Source: Eubacterium sp. CAG:841
Lineage (GTDB): Bacteria; Bacillota; Clostridia; Oscillospirales; CAG-272
Length of the DNA: 46,328 nucleotides
Assembly: GCA_000437375.1 (NCBI GenBank)
Contig: FR898226.1
Span: forward strand, 187,677 to 234,004
Direction: 5' to 3'
In this document: one piece after another, positions 1-7,302 of the stretch
Layout of the letters: each line of letters begins with the position of its first letter
How positions within the stretch are numbered: position 1 is the first letter of the stretch
Notes under the pieces: model-generated
What the model was told of the DNA's origin: nothing
Databases searched by the model: none
Seen by the model: the letters and a program-made list of their open reading frames with translations, nothing else
Translations under genes and position numbers: made by a program

Positions 1-13
1 GTCGCAAAACAAT

Positions 14-253
14 CTATTTACCGGATATATAATTTTTTATTACCATAATTATAACCGCCACGAGTCCAAGCGCAAAAAGCGCAACTATTATATAGCGCTG
101 AACTCTCAGCCCCTCTGCCGTATCGTAAGAGGCAGGATCGTCCGCTCTGTCCGTCATCAGACTTTCGCTTTCCGTTCCCGCAGCAAGTGCGACAGCGGAA
201 AAAAGCGTAAATAACATTATGAGCGCTGTTAAAACGGCTAAAAATCTTTTCAT
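14..253 (-). CDS. Small membrane protein with signal-like N-terminus
   Basis: A 79-residue protein. The start ATG at 253 is chosen over an upstream in-frame start because GGAGAA lies about 7 bases before it and the hydrophobic leader begins there. It has a signal-peptide-like segment (residues 3-24, ending in a run of Ala), a short polar stretch rich in Ser, Asp and Glu, and a second transmembrane helix near the C-terminus (about residues 53-75) followed by a short Lys tail. The likely topology is a secreted loop anchored by the C-terminal helix. I do not recognise the family and assign no function. It is divergent from the lipid-kinase-like gene. Confidence 0.6.
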   Translation of the reverse strand: MKRFLAVLTALIMLFTLFSAVALAAGTESESLMTDRADDPASYDTAEGLRVQRYIIVALFALGLVAVIIMVIKNYISGK

Positions 254-286
254 AAATAATTCTCCGTAAATTGTGATACGTCGGTC

Positions 287-315
287 ATTATATATCAAAA
301 GCTTGCTTTTTTCAA
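287..315 (-). promoter_or_regulatory. Sigma-A promoter for the small membrane protein gene
   Basis: On the minus strand, TTGAAA (315-310), a 17-base spacer and TATAAT (292-287), about 35 bases before the ATG at 253. Confidence 0.6.
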
Positions 316-386
316 TGCTTTTCCGAAAAATTATTTGTCTGTTGGTTAAAAAGGCAGGCTTTGCACTCCGAATCGGCAAAAATTGC

Positions 387-415
387 TTGACACAAGCCGT
401 TTTAATTGATATACT
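387..415 (+). promoter_or_regulatory. Sigma-A promoter for the lipid-kinase/valS unit
   Basis: TTGACA (387-392), a 17-base spacer and TATACT (410-415), about 34 bases before the ATG at 449. Confidence 0.65.
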
Positions 416-448
416 GTTTTTATTGTATAATAAAGCAAAGGTGTACTT

Positions 449-1390
449 ATGAATTCACTATATAACTGTTTTATAGTAAACCCCGCAGCCGGAGGCGGGC
501 GTGACAAAGAAAAACTTATCGAAAAAATACGCATTGCCTGCGAAAAGCACGGTGACGAATATGAAATACATCTGACGTCCGGAATTACGGACGCCGAAAA
601 TTTCGTCCGCAGAGAATGCGAAAAAAATCCGGAGCGTAAAACAAGATTTTACGCCTGCGGCGGAGACGGAACTCTGAATGAAGTTGTAAACGGCGCCGTC
701 GGTTTTGAAAATGCGGAAATTGCTGCAGTTCCTGCCGGAACCGGAAACGATTTTATAAAATCATTTTCTGAGCACGATACTTTTATGAATATTGAAGCTC
801 AGCTTTGCGGAACGACGGAAAAATTTGACCTTATAAAATTCAACGGCAAGTATTGTCTCAATGTTCTCAATATCGGTTTTGACTGTTCCGTCGTTGAAAA
901 AATGAGAAACATACGTTCAAAAATAAACGTGCCGAACGGCATAGCATATCCGCTCGGTGTTATCTCCGCATTTTTCGGTCGTTTTGGGCACGATTACTCA
1001 ATAAAATTTGATGATGAACCCGAGCTTGAAAAGACTTTTCTTCTTTGCGCGTTCGGAAATGCAAGAATCTACGGCGGAGGCTTCTGTGCCGCCCCGCTCG
1101 CCAAGCTGAACGACGGTCTTATAGACGCATGTATAGTTGAAAAAATATCAAGACCGAAATTCATATCTCTTATAAAAGACTACAAAAAAGGGACTCACAT
1201 ACTTCGTGAAGATCCGCTCGATTTCATAACGTATAAAAAATGCAAGCATATACGTTTTGAAGCTCAGCAGGATGTAGGCGTTTGCTTTGACGGCGAAATA
1301 GTCCGTCTTAAAAGCATAGATATAGAAGCCGTACCGGAGGCGATTACGTTTGCTGTCCCGAGGGGCTCCGAATGTCTCATTCTCAACTGA
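449..1390 (+). CDS. Diacylglycerol kinase catalytic-domain family lipid kinase
   Basis: A 313-residue protein of the DagK/YegS/sphingosine-kinase family, which phosphorylates diacylglycerol or a related lipid with ATP at the membrane. Visible hallmarks are the N-terminal VNPAAGGGRDK (residues 10-20), the nucleotide-binding GGDGTLNEVVNG (71-82) and PAGTGNDF (95-102). The C-terminal half resembles the beta-sandwich domain of the family (FGNARIYGGGF, then FDGE near residue 280). Length is normal. AAAGGTG precedes the ATG. It lies 75 bases upstream of valS in the same direction with no terminator between, so the two may be co-transcribed. The lipid substrate cannot be told from sequence. Confidence 0.88.
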   Translation: MNSLYNCFIVNPAAGGGRDKEKLIEKIRIACEKHGDEYEIHLTSGITDAENFVRRECEKNPERKTRFYACGGDGTLNEVVNGAVGFENAEIAAVPAGTGNDFIKSFSEHDTFMNIEAQLCGTTEKFDLIKFNGKYCLNVLNIGFDCSVVEKMRNIRSKINVPNGIAYPLGVISAFFGRFGHDYSIKFDDEPELEKTFLLCAFGNARIYGGGFCAAPLAKLNDGLIDACIVEKISRPKFISLIKDYKKGTHILREDPLDFITYKKCKHIRFEAQQDVGVCFDGEIVRLKSIDIEAVPEAITFAVPRGSECLILN

Positions 1391-1465
1391 GAAAAACATT
1401 CGTCCCCGCAGAATAATAAAAGCACAATATTACAAAATAATTTTTAATCAGAGGTTTAATACATC

Positions 1466-4105
1466 ATGCCAAGAGAACTTTCAAAAAGCTACAATCCGGG
1501 CGAAATAGAAGCTCCGCTTTATAAAGAGTGGTGCGAAAAGGGATATTTCACTCCCTCACCCGACAAAAACAAACAACACTTCACTATCGTTATCCCTCCT
1601 CCGAACGTTACTGGGCAGCTCCATATGGGACATGCACTCGACGAATCTATGCAAGATACGATAATAAGATATAAAAGAATGCAGGGTTTCTGCACTCTCT
1701 GGGTTCCCGGAACGGATCACGCCGGAATAGCAACACAGATAAAGGTTGAGGAAATGCTTCGCAAGGAAAAAGGACTTTCCCGCTATGATCTCGGCAGAGA
1801 AAAATTCGTTGATACCGTTTGGGAATGGAAGCATAAATACGGCAATCGTATAATTTCGCAGCTCAAAGCACTCGGCTCTTCCTGTGACTGGACAAGAGAA
1901 CGTTTTACTATGGACGAAAATCTTTCCGCCGCAGTAAAGAAGGTATTCGTTTCTCTCTACAACGACGGGCTCATTTACAGAGGATTCCGTATAAGCAATA
2001 TCTGCCCTCGTTGCGAAACCGCACTTTCCGATGCAGAAGTTGAACACAGCGATAAAGAGGGCGCATTCTGGCACATCCGTTATCCGTATGCCGACGGAAG
2101 CGGTGAAATAATCATCGCAACAACACGTCCAGAAACACTTCTCGGCGACACTGCCGTTGCGGTAAATCCAGATGACGAACGCTATAAAGACAAAATCGGC
2201 AAAAAGCTTATTCTCCCTCTTGTAGGCAGAGAAATACCCATAATAGCGGACGAATACGTTGAAAAGGGCTTCGGCACAGGCGCGGTTAAGATAACTCCCG
2301 CACACGACCCCAACGACTTTGAAGTCGGCGCTCGTCATAATCTTGATACGATACTCGTTATCGACAGCAAGGGCAAAATAACCGAAGAAGGCGGCAAATA
2401 CGCCGGACTTGACCGCTATGAGGCAAGAAAACAAATAGTTGCCGACCTCGAAGCGCAGGGCTACCTTGTAAAGATAGAAAAATACACTCACTCGGTAGGT
2501 CATTGCTGCCGCTGCGGAACAGTTGTAGAACCGCTTGCGTCAAGACAGTGGTTCGTAAAAATGGCTCCTCTCGCGAAGAAAGCGATTGAAGTTGTGGAAA
2601 ACGGCTCTATCGATTACATTCCCGAACGCTTCTCAAAGATATATATGAACTGGATGAACGGCATCCATGACTGGTGCATATCGCGTCAGCTTTGGTGGGG
2701 GCACAGGATTCCCGCATATTACTGCAATGACTGCGGCGAAATGACAGTCTCCGAAACCGACGTTACAGTATGCCCGAAGTGCGGAGGAAAGCACATCCAT
2801 CAGGATGAAGACGTACTTGACACTTGGTTCTCGTCTGCTCTTTGGCCGTTTTCCACTCTCGGTTGGCCGAATAAAACAGAAGATCTTGACTATTTCTATC
2901 CTACGTCGGTCCTTATCACGGGATACGATATAATCACGTTCTGGGTTTCAAGAATGATAACAATGGGTATGTACTGCATGAACGAAAAGCCGTTTGATCA
3001 CGTTATGATACACGGTCTCGTCCGCGACTCGCAGGGACGCAAAATGTCAAAGTCGCTCGGAAACGGTATAGATCCGCTTGAGATAATCGATAAATGCGGT
3101 GCAGACGCTCTCCGTTTTGCGCTTCTCACAGGCAACTCTCCCGGTAACGATATGCGTTTCTCCGACGAGAAGATAGAATCGGCAAGAAATTTCACGAACA
3201 AAATATGGAACGCCGCACGCTTTGCTCTTATGAACATTCCGGACGACCTTACAGATACAGCACTTCCCTCTGCCGATAAGCTCGGAACAGAAGACAAATG
3301 GATTCTTACAAGACTTTCCGAGCTTACGGGCGAGGTTTGCGAAAATCTTGACAAATACGAGCTTGGAATAGCGCTCGGCAAGCTTTACGATTTCTTCTGG
3401 GGAACATTCTGCGATTGGTACGTTGAGCTTATAAAGCCTCGTCTTTTCGATAAAGAAGGCGCTTCCCATACAGATGCCTGCCGCGTACTTTCGTTCGTTC
3501 TGCGCACTCTCACAGAGCTTCTACACCCGTTTATGCCGTTTATTACTGAAACGATTTGGCAGCAGCTCCCGCACGAGGGTGAAAGCATCGTGATAACAAG
3601 TTACCCTAAGGCGGAAAACATTCCTACTTTCACTGCCGATGCCGATAGCATGGAACTTATAATCTCCGCCGTTAAGGCAGTAAGAGCACGCCGTGCCGAA
3701 ATGAACGTTCCCCCGTCCAGAAAAGCGAAGATGATAATCGTTTCTTCCGAGAAGAACGTATTCAATTCATCGGCTTCTCCTTTCTTTGAAAAGCTTGCTC
3801 AGGCTTCCGGCGTTGAATACGCCGATGACTTCCACGACGATACGGCAATAGCCATAGTTTCGGACAGAGCGAAGATATTCATTCCTCTTGCCGAAATGGT
3901 TGATATAGACGCCGAGATCGCACGTCTTTCTGTGGAAGAAAAGAAGTTTGAAAGCGAGATTGCGCGCATCGACGCAAAACTTTCAAACGAAGGCTTCGTT
4001 GCAAAAGCTCCTGCGGCTGTCGTTGAAGCAGAGCGTACAAAACGCGCCGGATATGAAGAAAAGCTTGCTTCGGTAAGAGCTTCTATTAAAAAATATCAAA
4101 ATTAA
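1466..4105 (+). CDS. valS: Valyl-tRNA synthetase
   Basis: An 879-residue class I aminoacyl-tRNA synthetase that charges tRNA-Val. The HIGH-type motif appears as HMGH (residues 53-56) within PPNVTGQLHMGHAL, and the KMSKS loop is at residues 526-530. The editing (CP1) domain lies between, with TTRPETLLGDTAVAV typical of the Val/Ile/Leu group. CPRCETALSDAEVEH and paired Cys motifs are present. The C-terminal 70 residues are charged and helical, the usual ValRS coiled-coil arm. Length matches bacterial ValRS. The 75 bases upstream are too short to hold a T-box leader. Gene complete. Confidence 0.97.
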   Translation: MPRELSKSYNPGEIEAPLYKEWCEKGYFTPSPDKNKQHFTIVIPPPNVTGQLHMGHALDESMQDTIIRYKRMQGFCTLWVPGTDHAGIATQIKVEEMLRKEKGLSRYDLGREKFVDTVWEWKHKYGNRIISQLKALGSSCDWTRERFTMDENLSAAVKKVFVSLYNDGLIYRGFRISNICPRCETALSDAEVEHSDKEGAFWHIRYPYADGSGEIIIATTRPETLLGDTAVAVNPDDERYKDKIGKKLILPLVGREIPIIADEYVEKGFGTGAVKITPAHDPNDFEVGARHNLDTILVIDSKGKITEEGGKYAGLDRYEARKQIVADLEAQGYLVKIEKYTHSVGHCCRCGTVVEPLASRQWFVKMAPLAKKAIEVVENGSIDYIPERFSKIYMNWMNGIHDWCISRQLWWGHRIPAYYCNDCGEMTVSETDVTVCPKCGGKHIHQDEDVLDTWFSSALWPFSTLGWPNKTEDLDYFYPTSVLITGYDIITFWVSRMITMGMYCMNEKPFDHVMIHGLVRDSQGRKMSKSLGNGIDPLEIIDKCGADALRFALLTGNSPGNDMRFSDEKIESARNFTNKIWNAARFALMNIPDDLTDTALPSADKLGTEDKWILTRLSELTGEVCENLDKYELGIALGKLYDFFWGTFCDWYVELIKPRLFDKEGASHTDACRVLSFVLRTLTELLHPFMPFITETIWQQLPHEGESIVITSYPKAENIPTFTADADSMELIISAVKAVRARRAEMNVPPSRKAKMIIVSSEKNVFNSSASPFFEKLAQASGVEYADDFHDDTAIAIVSDRAKIFIPLAEMVDIDAEIARLSVEEKKFESEIARIDAKLSNEGFVAKAPAAVVEAERTKRAGYEEKLASVRASIKKYQN

Positions 4106-4181
4106 GTGAGGCTTTTTCAAAGCTTATTCGACTAATTTACAAAAGCGATAGACACAATACTTTTGAAAGGCGGATAAACAA

Positions 4182-5102
4182 ATGAAAAAAATTTCGGCAC
4201 TTATTCTCGCTCTTTGTCTTTTGGCAGCGCTTCTCTGCTCATGCGCTAAAGGCGCACCCAACAACTACGGCTGGTCGGGCAATGACTCGGGCAGCGGTTA
4301 CAATAAGGACTCATACGGCGAAAAAACAGACGGCGAGTTCCCGAAATCCGAGGGCAGTTTTTCCGATGATCTGACACCGGAACAAAAGCTTATAAAAAGA
4401 TATTCGGTATCCCTTGAAACAACCGAATATGATAAAGCAAAATCCGAAATAGCTTCGCTTGTGGAAAGCTACGGCGGATACTTCTCTTCTTCAAGCGAAG
4501 AAGGCGGAAGAATATATTCCGGCGGGAACCGTTCATCGCGTTATGGCAAATTTACAATCCGTATTCCCGCTGCAAAGCTTGATGAATTCATATCCGAGCT
4601 TGGCGGAAAAGGCAATGTAATTTCATCAAATCTCTCAACAGAAGACGTTACCGATTCTTATTACACGTATCAATCGCGTCTCGATGCGCTTGCTCTTCAG
4701 GAAGAACGTATTCTTGCTATGATGGAAAAAGCAGATTCGCTCGACTATCTCATAAAGCTTGAAGATAAGCTTTCTTCTATACGTTCGGAGATAAACGAAA
4801 TAAATTACAAAATTAAGTATTACGACAAATCCGTTGACTATTCGTATGTAAACATAAGCCTCAGCGAAGTCATCGAGTACACCGAAGTAAAGGAAGATAC
4901 ATTCCTTTCCCGTCTCGGAAATGCCGTAAAAAACACTTTTGTCGTTTTCGCAAACGTTCTCGGCGAAATACTGATTTTATTTGTATGGATTGCTCCGTTT
5001 GCCATAGTCGGCGTGATCATAGCCGTAGTAGCCATAGCACTTACAAAACGCAAAAGAAAGGAAAAAGCTGCAAACAGCAAATCCGATACGGAAACCAAAT
5101 AA
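4182..5102 (+). CDS. DUF4349 domain lipoprotein
   Basis: A 306-residue membrane lipoprotein. The signal peptide ends in a lipobox LLCSC with the acylated Cys at about residue 21. A Gly/Ser/Asp-rich linker (25-65) leads to a DUF4349-type region: RYSVSLETTEYDKAKSEI, then ESYGGYFSSSSEEG, the DVTDSYYTYQSRLDAL stretch, and a coiled-coil-like segment (about 160-215). A transmembrane helix (about 265-290) and a basic tail end the protein. Family members are anchored extracytoplasmic proteins of unknown role. It is followed directly by a strong terminator. Confidence 0.82.
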   Translation: MKKISALILALCLLAALLCSCAKGAPNNYGWSGNDSGSGYNKDSYGEKTDGEFPKSEGSFSDDLTPEQKLIKRYSVSLETTEYDKAKSEIASLVESYGGYFSSSSEEGGRIYSGGNRSSRYGKFTIRIPAAKLDEFISELGGKGNVISSNLSTEDVTDSYYTYQSRLDALALQEERILAMMEKADSLDYLIKLEDKLSSIRSEINEINYKIKYYDKSVDYSYVNISLSEVIEYTEVKEDTFLSRLGNAVKNTFVVFANVLGEILILFVWIAPFAIVGVIIAVVAIALTKRKRKEKAANSKSDTETK

Positions 5103-5109
5103 AAACATC

Positions 5110-5145
5110 AAAAGGCTCGCAAAAAAGCGAGCCTTTTATTTTTCA
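5110..5145 (+). terminator. Rho-independent terminator after the DUF4349 gene
   Basis: AAAGGCTCGC, a six-A loop, GCGAGCCTTT, then a T-rich tail. It ends the dagK-like/valS/DUF4349 region ahead of the spoIIA operon. Confidence 0.85.
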
Positions 5146-5180
5146 CTTTTACGGTTGCCGTTGCAACCGTATTTTTTTGT

Positions 5181-5200
5181 TTCGACACCGCACTTTGACA
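5181..5200 (-). promoter_or_regulatory. Putative Spo0A boxes upstream of spoIIA
   Basis: TTCGACA at 5181-5187 is the reverse complement of the Spo0A box TGTCGAA (exact). TTTGACA at 5194-5200 is a one-mismatch copy 13 bases on. They lie about 65-85 bases before spoIIAA, where Spo0A activates the sigma-H-dependent spoIIA promoter in studied spore-formers. An AAGGACAA near 5236 could be part of a sigma-H -35 element, but this is weak. Confidence 0.45.
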
Positions 5201-5265
5201 AAATCCGCAGACTTGAAATGATATTATAAATTCAAAGGACAAGCGTTCTTTGAAAGGAGTTTTAA

Positions 5266-5586
5266 ATGGAAAATCTGATACTTGATTTTACCGGAGACAC
5301 GCTTACAGCCGTTCTTATGGGAGATATGGATCACCACGGGGTTGCAAGCGTAAGAACACAGATTGACGATGCGATGTTCCGTCTTATGCCAAAAACGCTT
5401 TGTATCGAGCTTTCAGGCGTTGAATTTATGGACAGTTCCGGTCTTGGGCTTATTCTCGGAAGATATCAGAAAGCCGCCGACCTCGGCATAGAGGTAACAC
5501 TCTCAAACCCGTCGCCGCGCACCGAACGGTTGATAGTTATGACCGGTATAGACAAAATGATAAAAATAAAAGAAAAGGAGGTGTAA
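5266..5586 (+). CDS. spoIIAA: Anti-sigma-F factor antagonist SpoIIAA
   Basis: A 106-residue STAS-domain protein. The conserved MDSSGLGLILGRY stretch (residues 55-67) contains the serine (57/58) that SpoIIAB phosphorylates in the family. Unphosphorylated SpoIIAA binds SpoIIAB and frees sigma-F in the forespore. AAAGGAG precedes the ATG. It is the first gene of the canonical three-gene operon and ends 3 bases before spoIIAB. Confidence 0.93.
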   Translation: MENLILDFTGDTLTAVLMGDMDHHGVASVRTQIDDAMFRLMPKTLCIELSGVEFMDSSGLGLILGRYQKAADLGIEVTLSNPSPRTERLIVMTGIDKMIKIKEKEV

Positions 5587-5589
5587 GCC

Positions 5590-6039
5590 GTGAAAAAGAC
5601 AGAAATAAACGAAATAAAGTGTACTTTTCTTTCGCTTTCGCAAAACGAATCGCTCGCGCGCGGAATAATATCGGGATTTCTGCTTCCGCTCGATCCCGAT
5701 GTCGAAGAACTTGCAGACCTTCGCTGTGCCGTTTCCGAAGCTGTGACGAATTGCATAGTTCACGCTTATGCAGGAACAGTCGGGAATGTGACCCTCATCG
5801 CAAAGGCATACAGTGACAGAACGGTTAAGATAACCGTATACGATAAAGGTTGCGGAATAGACGACGTTGAAAAAGCGCGTCAACCGCTTTACACAACGCT
5901 TCCCGGAGAGGATCGTTGCGGAATGGGATTTTCAATTATGGAAAGCTTTTCGGACAGGCTTACCGTCAGTTCAAAGTCAGGAAAAGGCACAAAAGTAACA
6001 ATGATACGCCGTCTTTCCGATCCCGCTCCTACTACATAA
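5590..6039 (+). CDS. spoIIAB: Anti-sigma-F factor / serine kinase SpoIIAB
   Basis: A 149-residue GHKL-type (HATPase_c) serine kinase and anti-sigma factor. The N-box is seen in SEAVTNCIVHAY, the G1 box in YDKGCGIDD and the G2 region in CGMGFSIMESF. It sequesters sigma-F and phosphorylates SpoIIAA. The start is GTG, supported by AGGAGGTG with ideal spacing that overlaps the end of spoIIAA. Confidence 0.94.
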   Translation: MKKTEINEIKCTFLSLSQNESLARGIISGFLLPLDPDVEELADLRCAVSEAVTNCIVHAYAGTVGNVTLIAKAYSDRTVKITVYDKGCGIDDVEKARQPLYTTLPGEDRCGMGFSIMESFSDRLTVSSKSGKGTKVTMIRRLSDPAPTT

Positions 6040-6079
6040 AAGGCGGATGATCTCCGCCCATGAATAAGGGGTGCATACA

Positions 6080-6820
6080 ATGGCTGATTTTGAATCTGTT
6101 TCAAAGGATGAAAATCTTGATCTTATAACTCTCGCCCAATCCGGCGACAAGGATGCGCTTGAAAAACTTATAACCCAGAACATGGGACTTGTAAAAAATA
6201 TCGCTCGACGCTTTATGGGGCGAGGCACGGAATATGAAGATCTTGTTCAGATAGGCTCTATAGGCATGATAAAAGCCGCCAAAAGCTTTGATCGCAGTTT
6301 CGGAACGGTATTCTCCACTTACGCCGTTCCGCTTATTATAGGCGAGATAAGACGTTTCCTGCGTGATGACGGAATGATAAAGGTAAGTCGCGATATCCGC
6401 AGGCGCGGCACCATTATAATGCGTGAAAAAGAAGCATTCGCCGCCGAGCACGGCAGAGAGCCTAAAATATCCGAGCTCAGCGAGCTATGCGGAATAAGCA
6501 CCGAAGAAATTGTCTATGCGCTCGATGCCGTATGTCCGGTATATTCGATAAACGAAACGCTTGGAAACAGCAACGACGATGACGGCGCCACTCTTGAAAG
6601 CTTTATAGCGTCAGATCAGGACGAAATAGAAAAAACAACAGACCGTCTTGCTCTGCTCGGAGCGGTCGAAGGTCTTGACGATATGAGCAAGAGCATAATC
6701 AGACTTCGCTTTTTCAGAGAGCTTTCACAACAGCAAACCGCCAAAATACTCGGACTTACACAAGTAAAAGTATCACGCGAGGAAAAAAAGATATTTGAAA
6801 AACTGCGAAAGCAACTGTAA
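6080..6820 (+). CDS. sigF: RNA polymerase sigma-F factor (forespore)
   Basis: A 246-residue sigma-70 family protein, the third gene of the spoIIA operon. ARRFMGRGTEYEDLVQIG is region 2.1/2.2, AAKSFDRSFGTVFSTYA is region 2.3/2.4, RREPKISELSELCG-like sequence marks region 3, and LSQQQTAKILGLTQVKVS is the region 4 helix-turn-helix. The ATG at 6080 is preferred over an in-frame GTG at 6071 because AAGGGGTG sits 6 bases before the ATG and overlaps the GTG. Operon position makes sigma-F more likely than sigma-G. Confidence 0.92.
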   Translation: MADFESVSKDENLDLITLAQSGDKDALEKLITQNMGLVKNIARRFMGRGTEYEDLVQIGSIGMIKAAKSFDRSFGTVFSTYAVPLIIGEIRRFLRDDGMIKVSRDIRRRGTIIMREKEAFAAEHGREPKISELSELCGISTEEIVYALDAVCPVYSINETLGNSNDDDGATLESFIASDQDEIEKTTDRLALLGAVEGLDDMSKSIIRLRFFRELSQQQTAKILGLTQVKVSREEKKIFEKLRKQL

Positions 6821-6832
6821 ACCACAGGTTTA

Positions 6833-6861
6833 TTGACAAATTCGCCACGATATGATATCAT
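6833..6861 (+). promoter_or_regulatory. Sigma-A promoter downstream of sigF
   Basis: TTGACA (6833-6838), a 17-base spacer and TATCAT (6856-6861). It begins 13 bases after the sigF stop and would drive the 17-codon ORF and the HTH gene. Confidence 0.65.
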
Positions 6862-6909
6862 AAATCCATCACGGGACGCCGTGAAATAAACTATAAAGGA
6901 GGCGGTTAA

Positions 6910-6963
6910 GTGTTCAGTTTGTTAAACTACCGGATATTTTTCCGCCGCAGAGCCACTCGGTAA
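6910..6963 (+). CDS. 17-codon basic peptide, possible leader ORF
   Basis: GTG start preceded by AAAGGAGGCGGTTAA, a near-perfect ribosome site. The predicted peptide, MFSLLNYRIFFRRRATR, has a hydrophobic first half and five arginines in its second half. The reading frame closes with TAA at 6961-6963, and a GC-rich hairpin follows 23 bases later, before an XRE-type regulator. The promoter and ribosome site make translation likely. It may be a regulatory leader peptide or a small membrane-active protein. No family recognised. Confidence 0.5.
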   Translation: MFSLLNYRIFFRRRATR

Positions 6964-6986
6964 AAGGCGGAACTTTCCGGTAAAAG

Positions 6987-7013
6987 AGCGGCGCGGCATT
7001 TTACCGCGCCGCT
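6987..7013 (+). promoter_or_regulatory. GC-rich hairpin between small ORF and HTH gene
   Basis: Perfect 10-bp stem AGCGGCGCGG / CCGCGCCGCT with a 7-base loop, lacking a proper T-tract (TACACAACTTTTA follows). It could be an attenuator, an RNA-stabilising element or a weak terminator. It ends 27 bases before the HTH start codon. Confidence 0.5.
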
Positions 7014-7039
7014 TACACAACTTTTATCGGAGGAAAATC

Positions 7040-7255
7040 TTGGATGTAGCTTTTACTATAGGATGCAATATACGTAAATATCGCACGGATGCTTCCCTTT
7101 CCCAATCGCAGCTGGCATCTGCGCTTTGCGTTTCACCGCAGGCAGTGTCAAAATGGGAACGAGGTCTGTGTTGTCCCGACGTATATCTGCTGCCTCAGCT
7201 TGCGCGGCTTTTTTCAAAAAGCATAGATGAGCTTTTCAAAAACTTCGCAGCATAA
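7040..7255 (+). CDS. Small XRE-family helix-turn-helix regulator
   Basis: A 71-residue protein that is essentially one Cro/C1-type HTH domain: IRKYRTDASLSQSQLASALCVSPQAVSKWERGLCCPDVYLLPQLARLF. The start is TTG, supported by CGGAGG about 7 bases upstream. It is preceded by the 17-codon ORF and hairpin and followed by a strong terminator, so it forms a short transcription unit. DNA-binding role inferred from the fold; target unknown, possibly its own promoter. Confidence 0.82.
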   Translation: MDVAFTIGCNIRKYRTDASLSQSQLASALCVSPQAVSKWERGLCCPDVYLLPQLARLFSKSIDELFKNFAA

Positions 7256-7259
7256 AAAT

Positions 7260-7300
7260 AAGGCATATCGGTATTAAAACCGGTATGCCTTGTTTCTTTC
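7260..7300. terminator. Bidirectional terminator between HTH gene and pilus operon
   Basis: Stem AAGGCATA-CGGT / ACCGGTATGCCTT (7260-7291) followed by GTTTCTTTCT on the plus strand and by A/T-rich sequence on the minus strand. It separates two convergent genes. Confidence 0.75.
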
Positions 7301-7302
7301 TG

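Noticed and set aside
1391..1465. Possible T-box leader before valS
   Set aside because: Only 75 bases lie between genes and no T-box motif or terminator is present.
1556..2503. A 315-codon minus-strand open frame opposite valS
   Set aside because: It lies wholly within the valS gene on the other strand, lacks a ribosome site and has no recognisable protein features; shadow of valS codon bias.
6230..6500. Calling the sigma factor sigma-G instead of sigma-F
   Set aside because: The gene directly follows spoIIAA and spoIIAB, the defining context of sigma-F.
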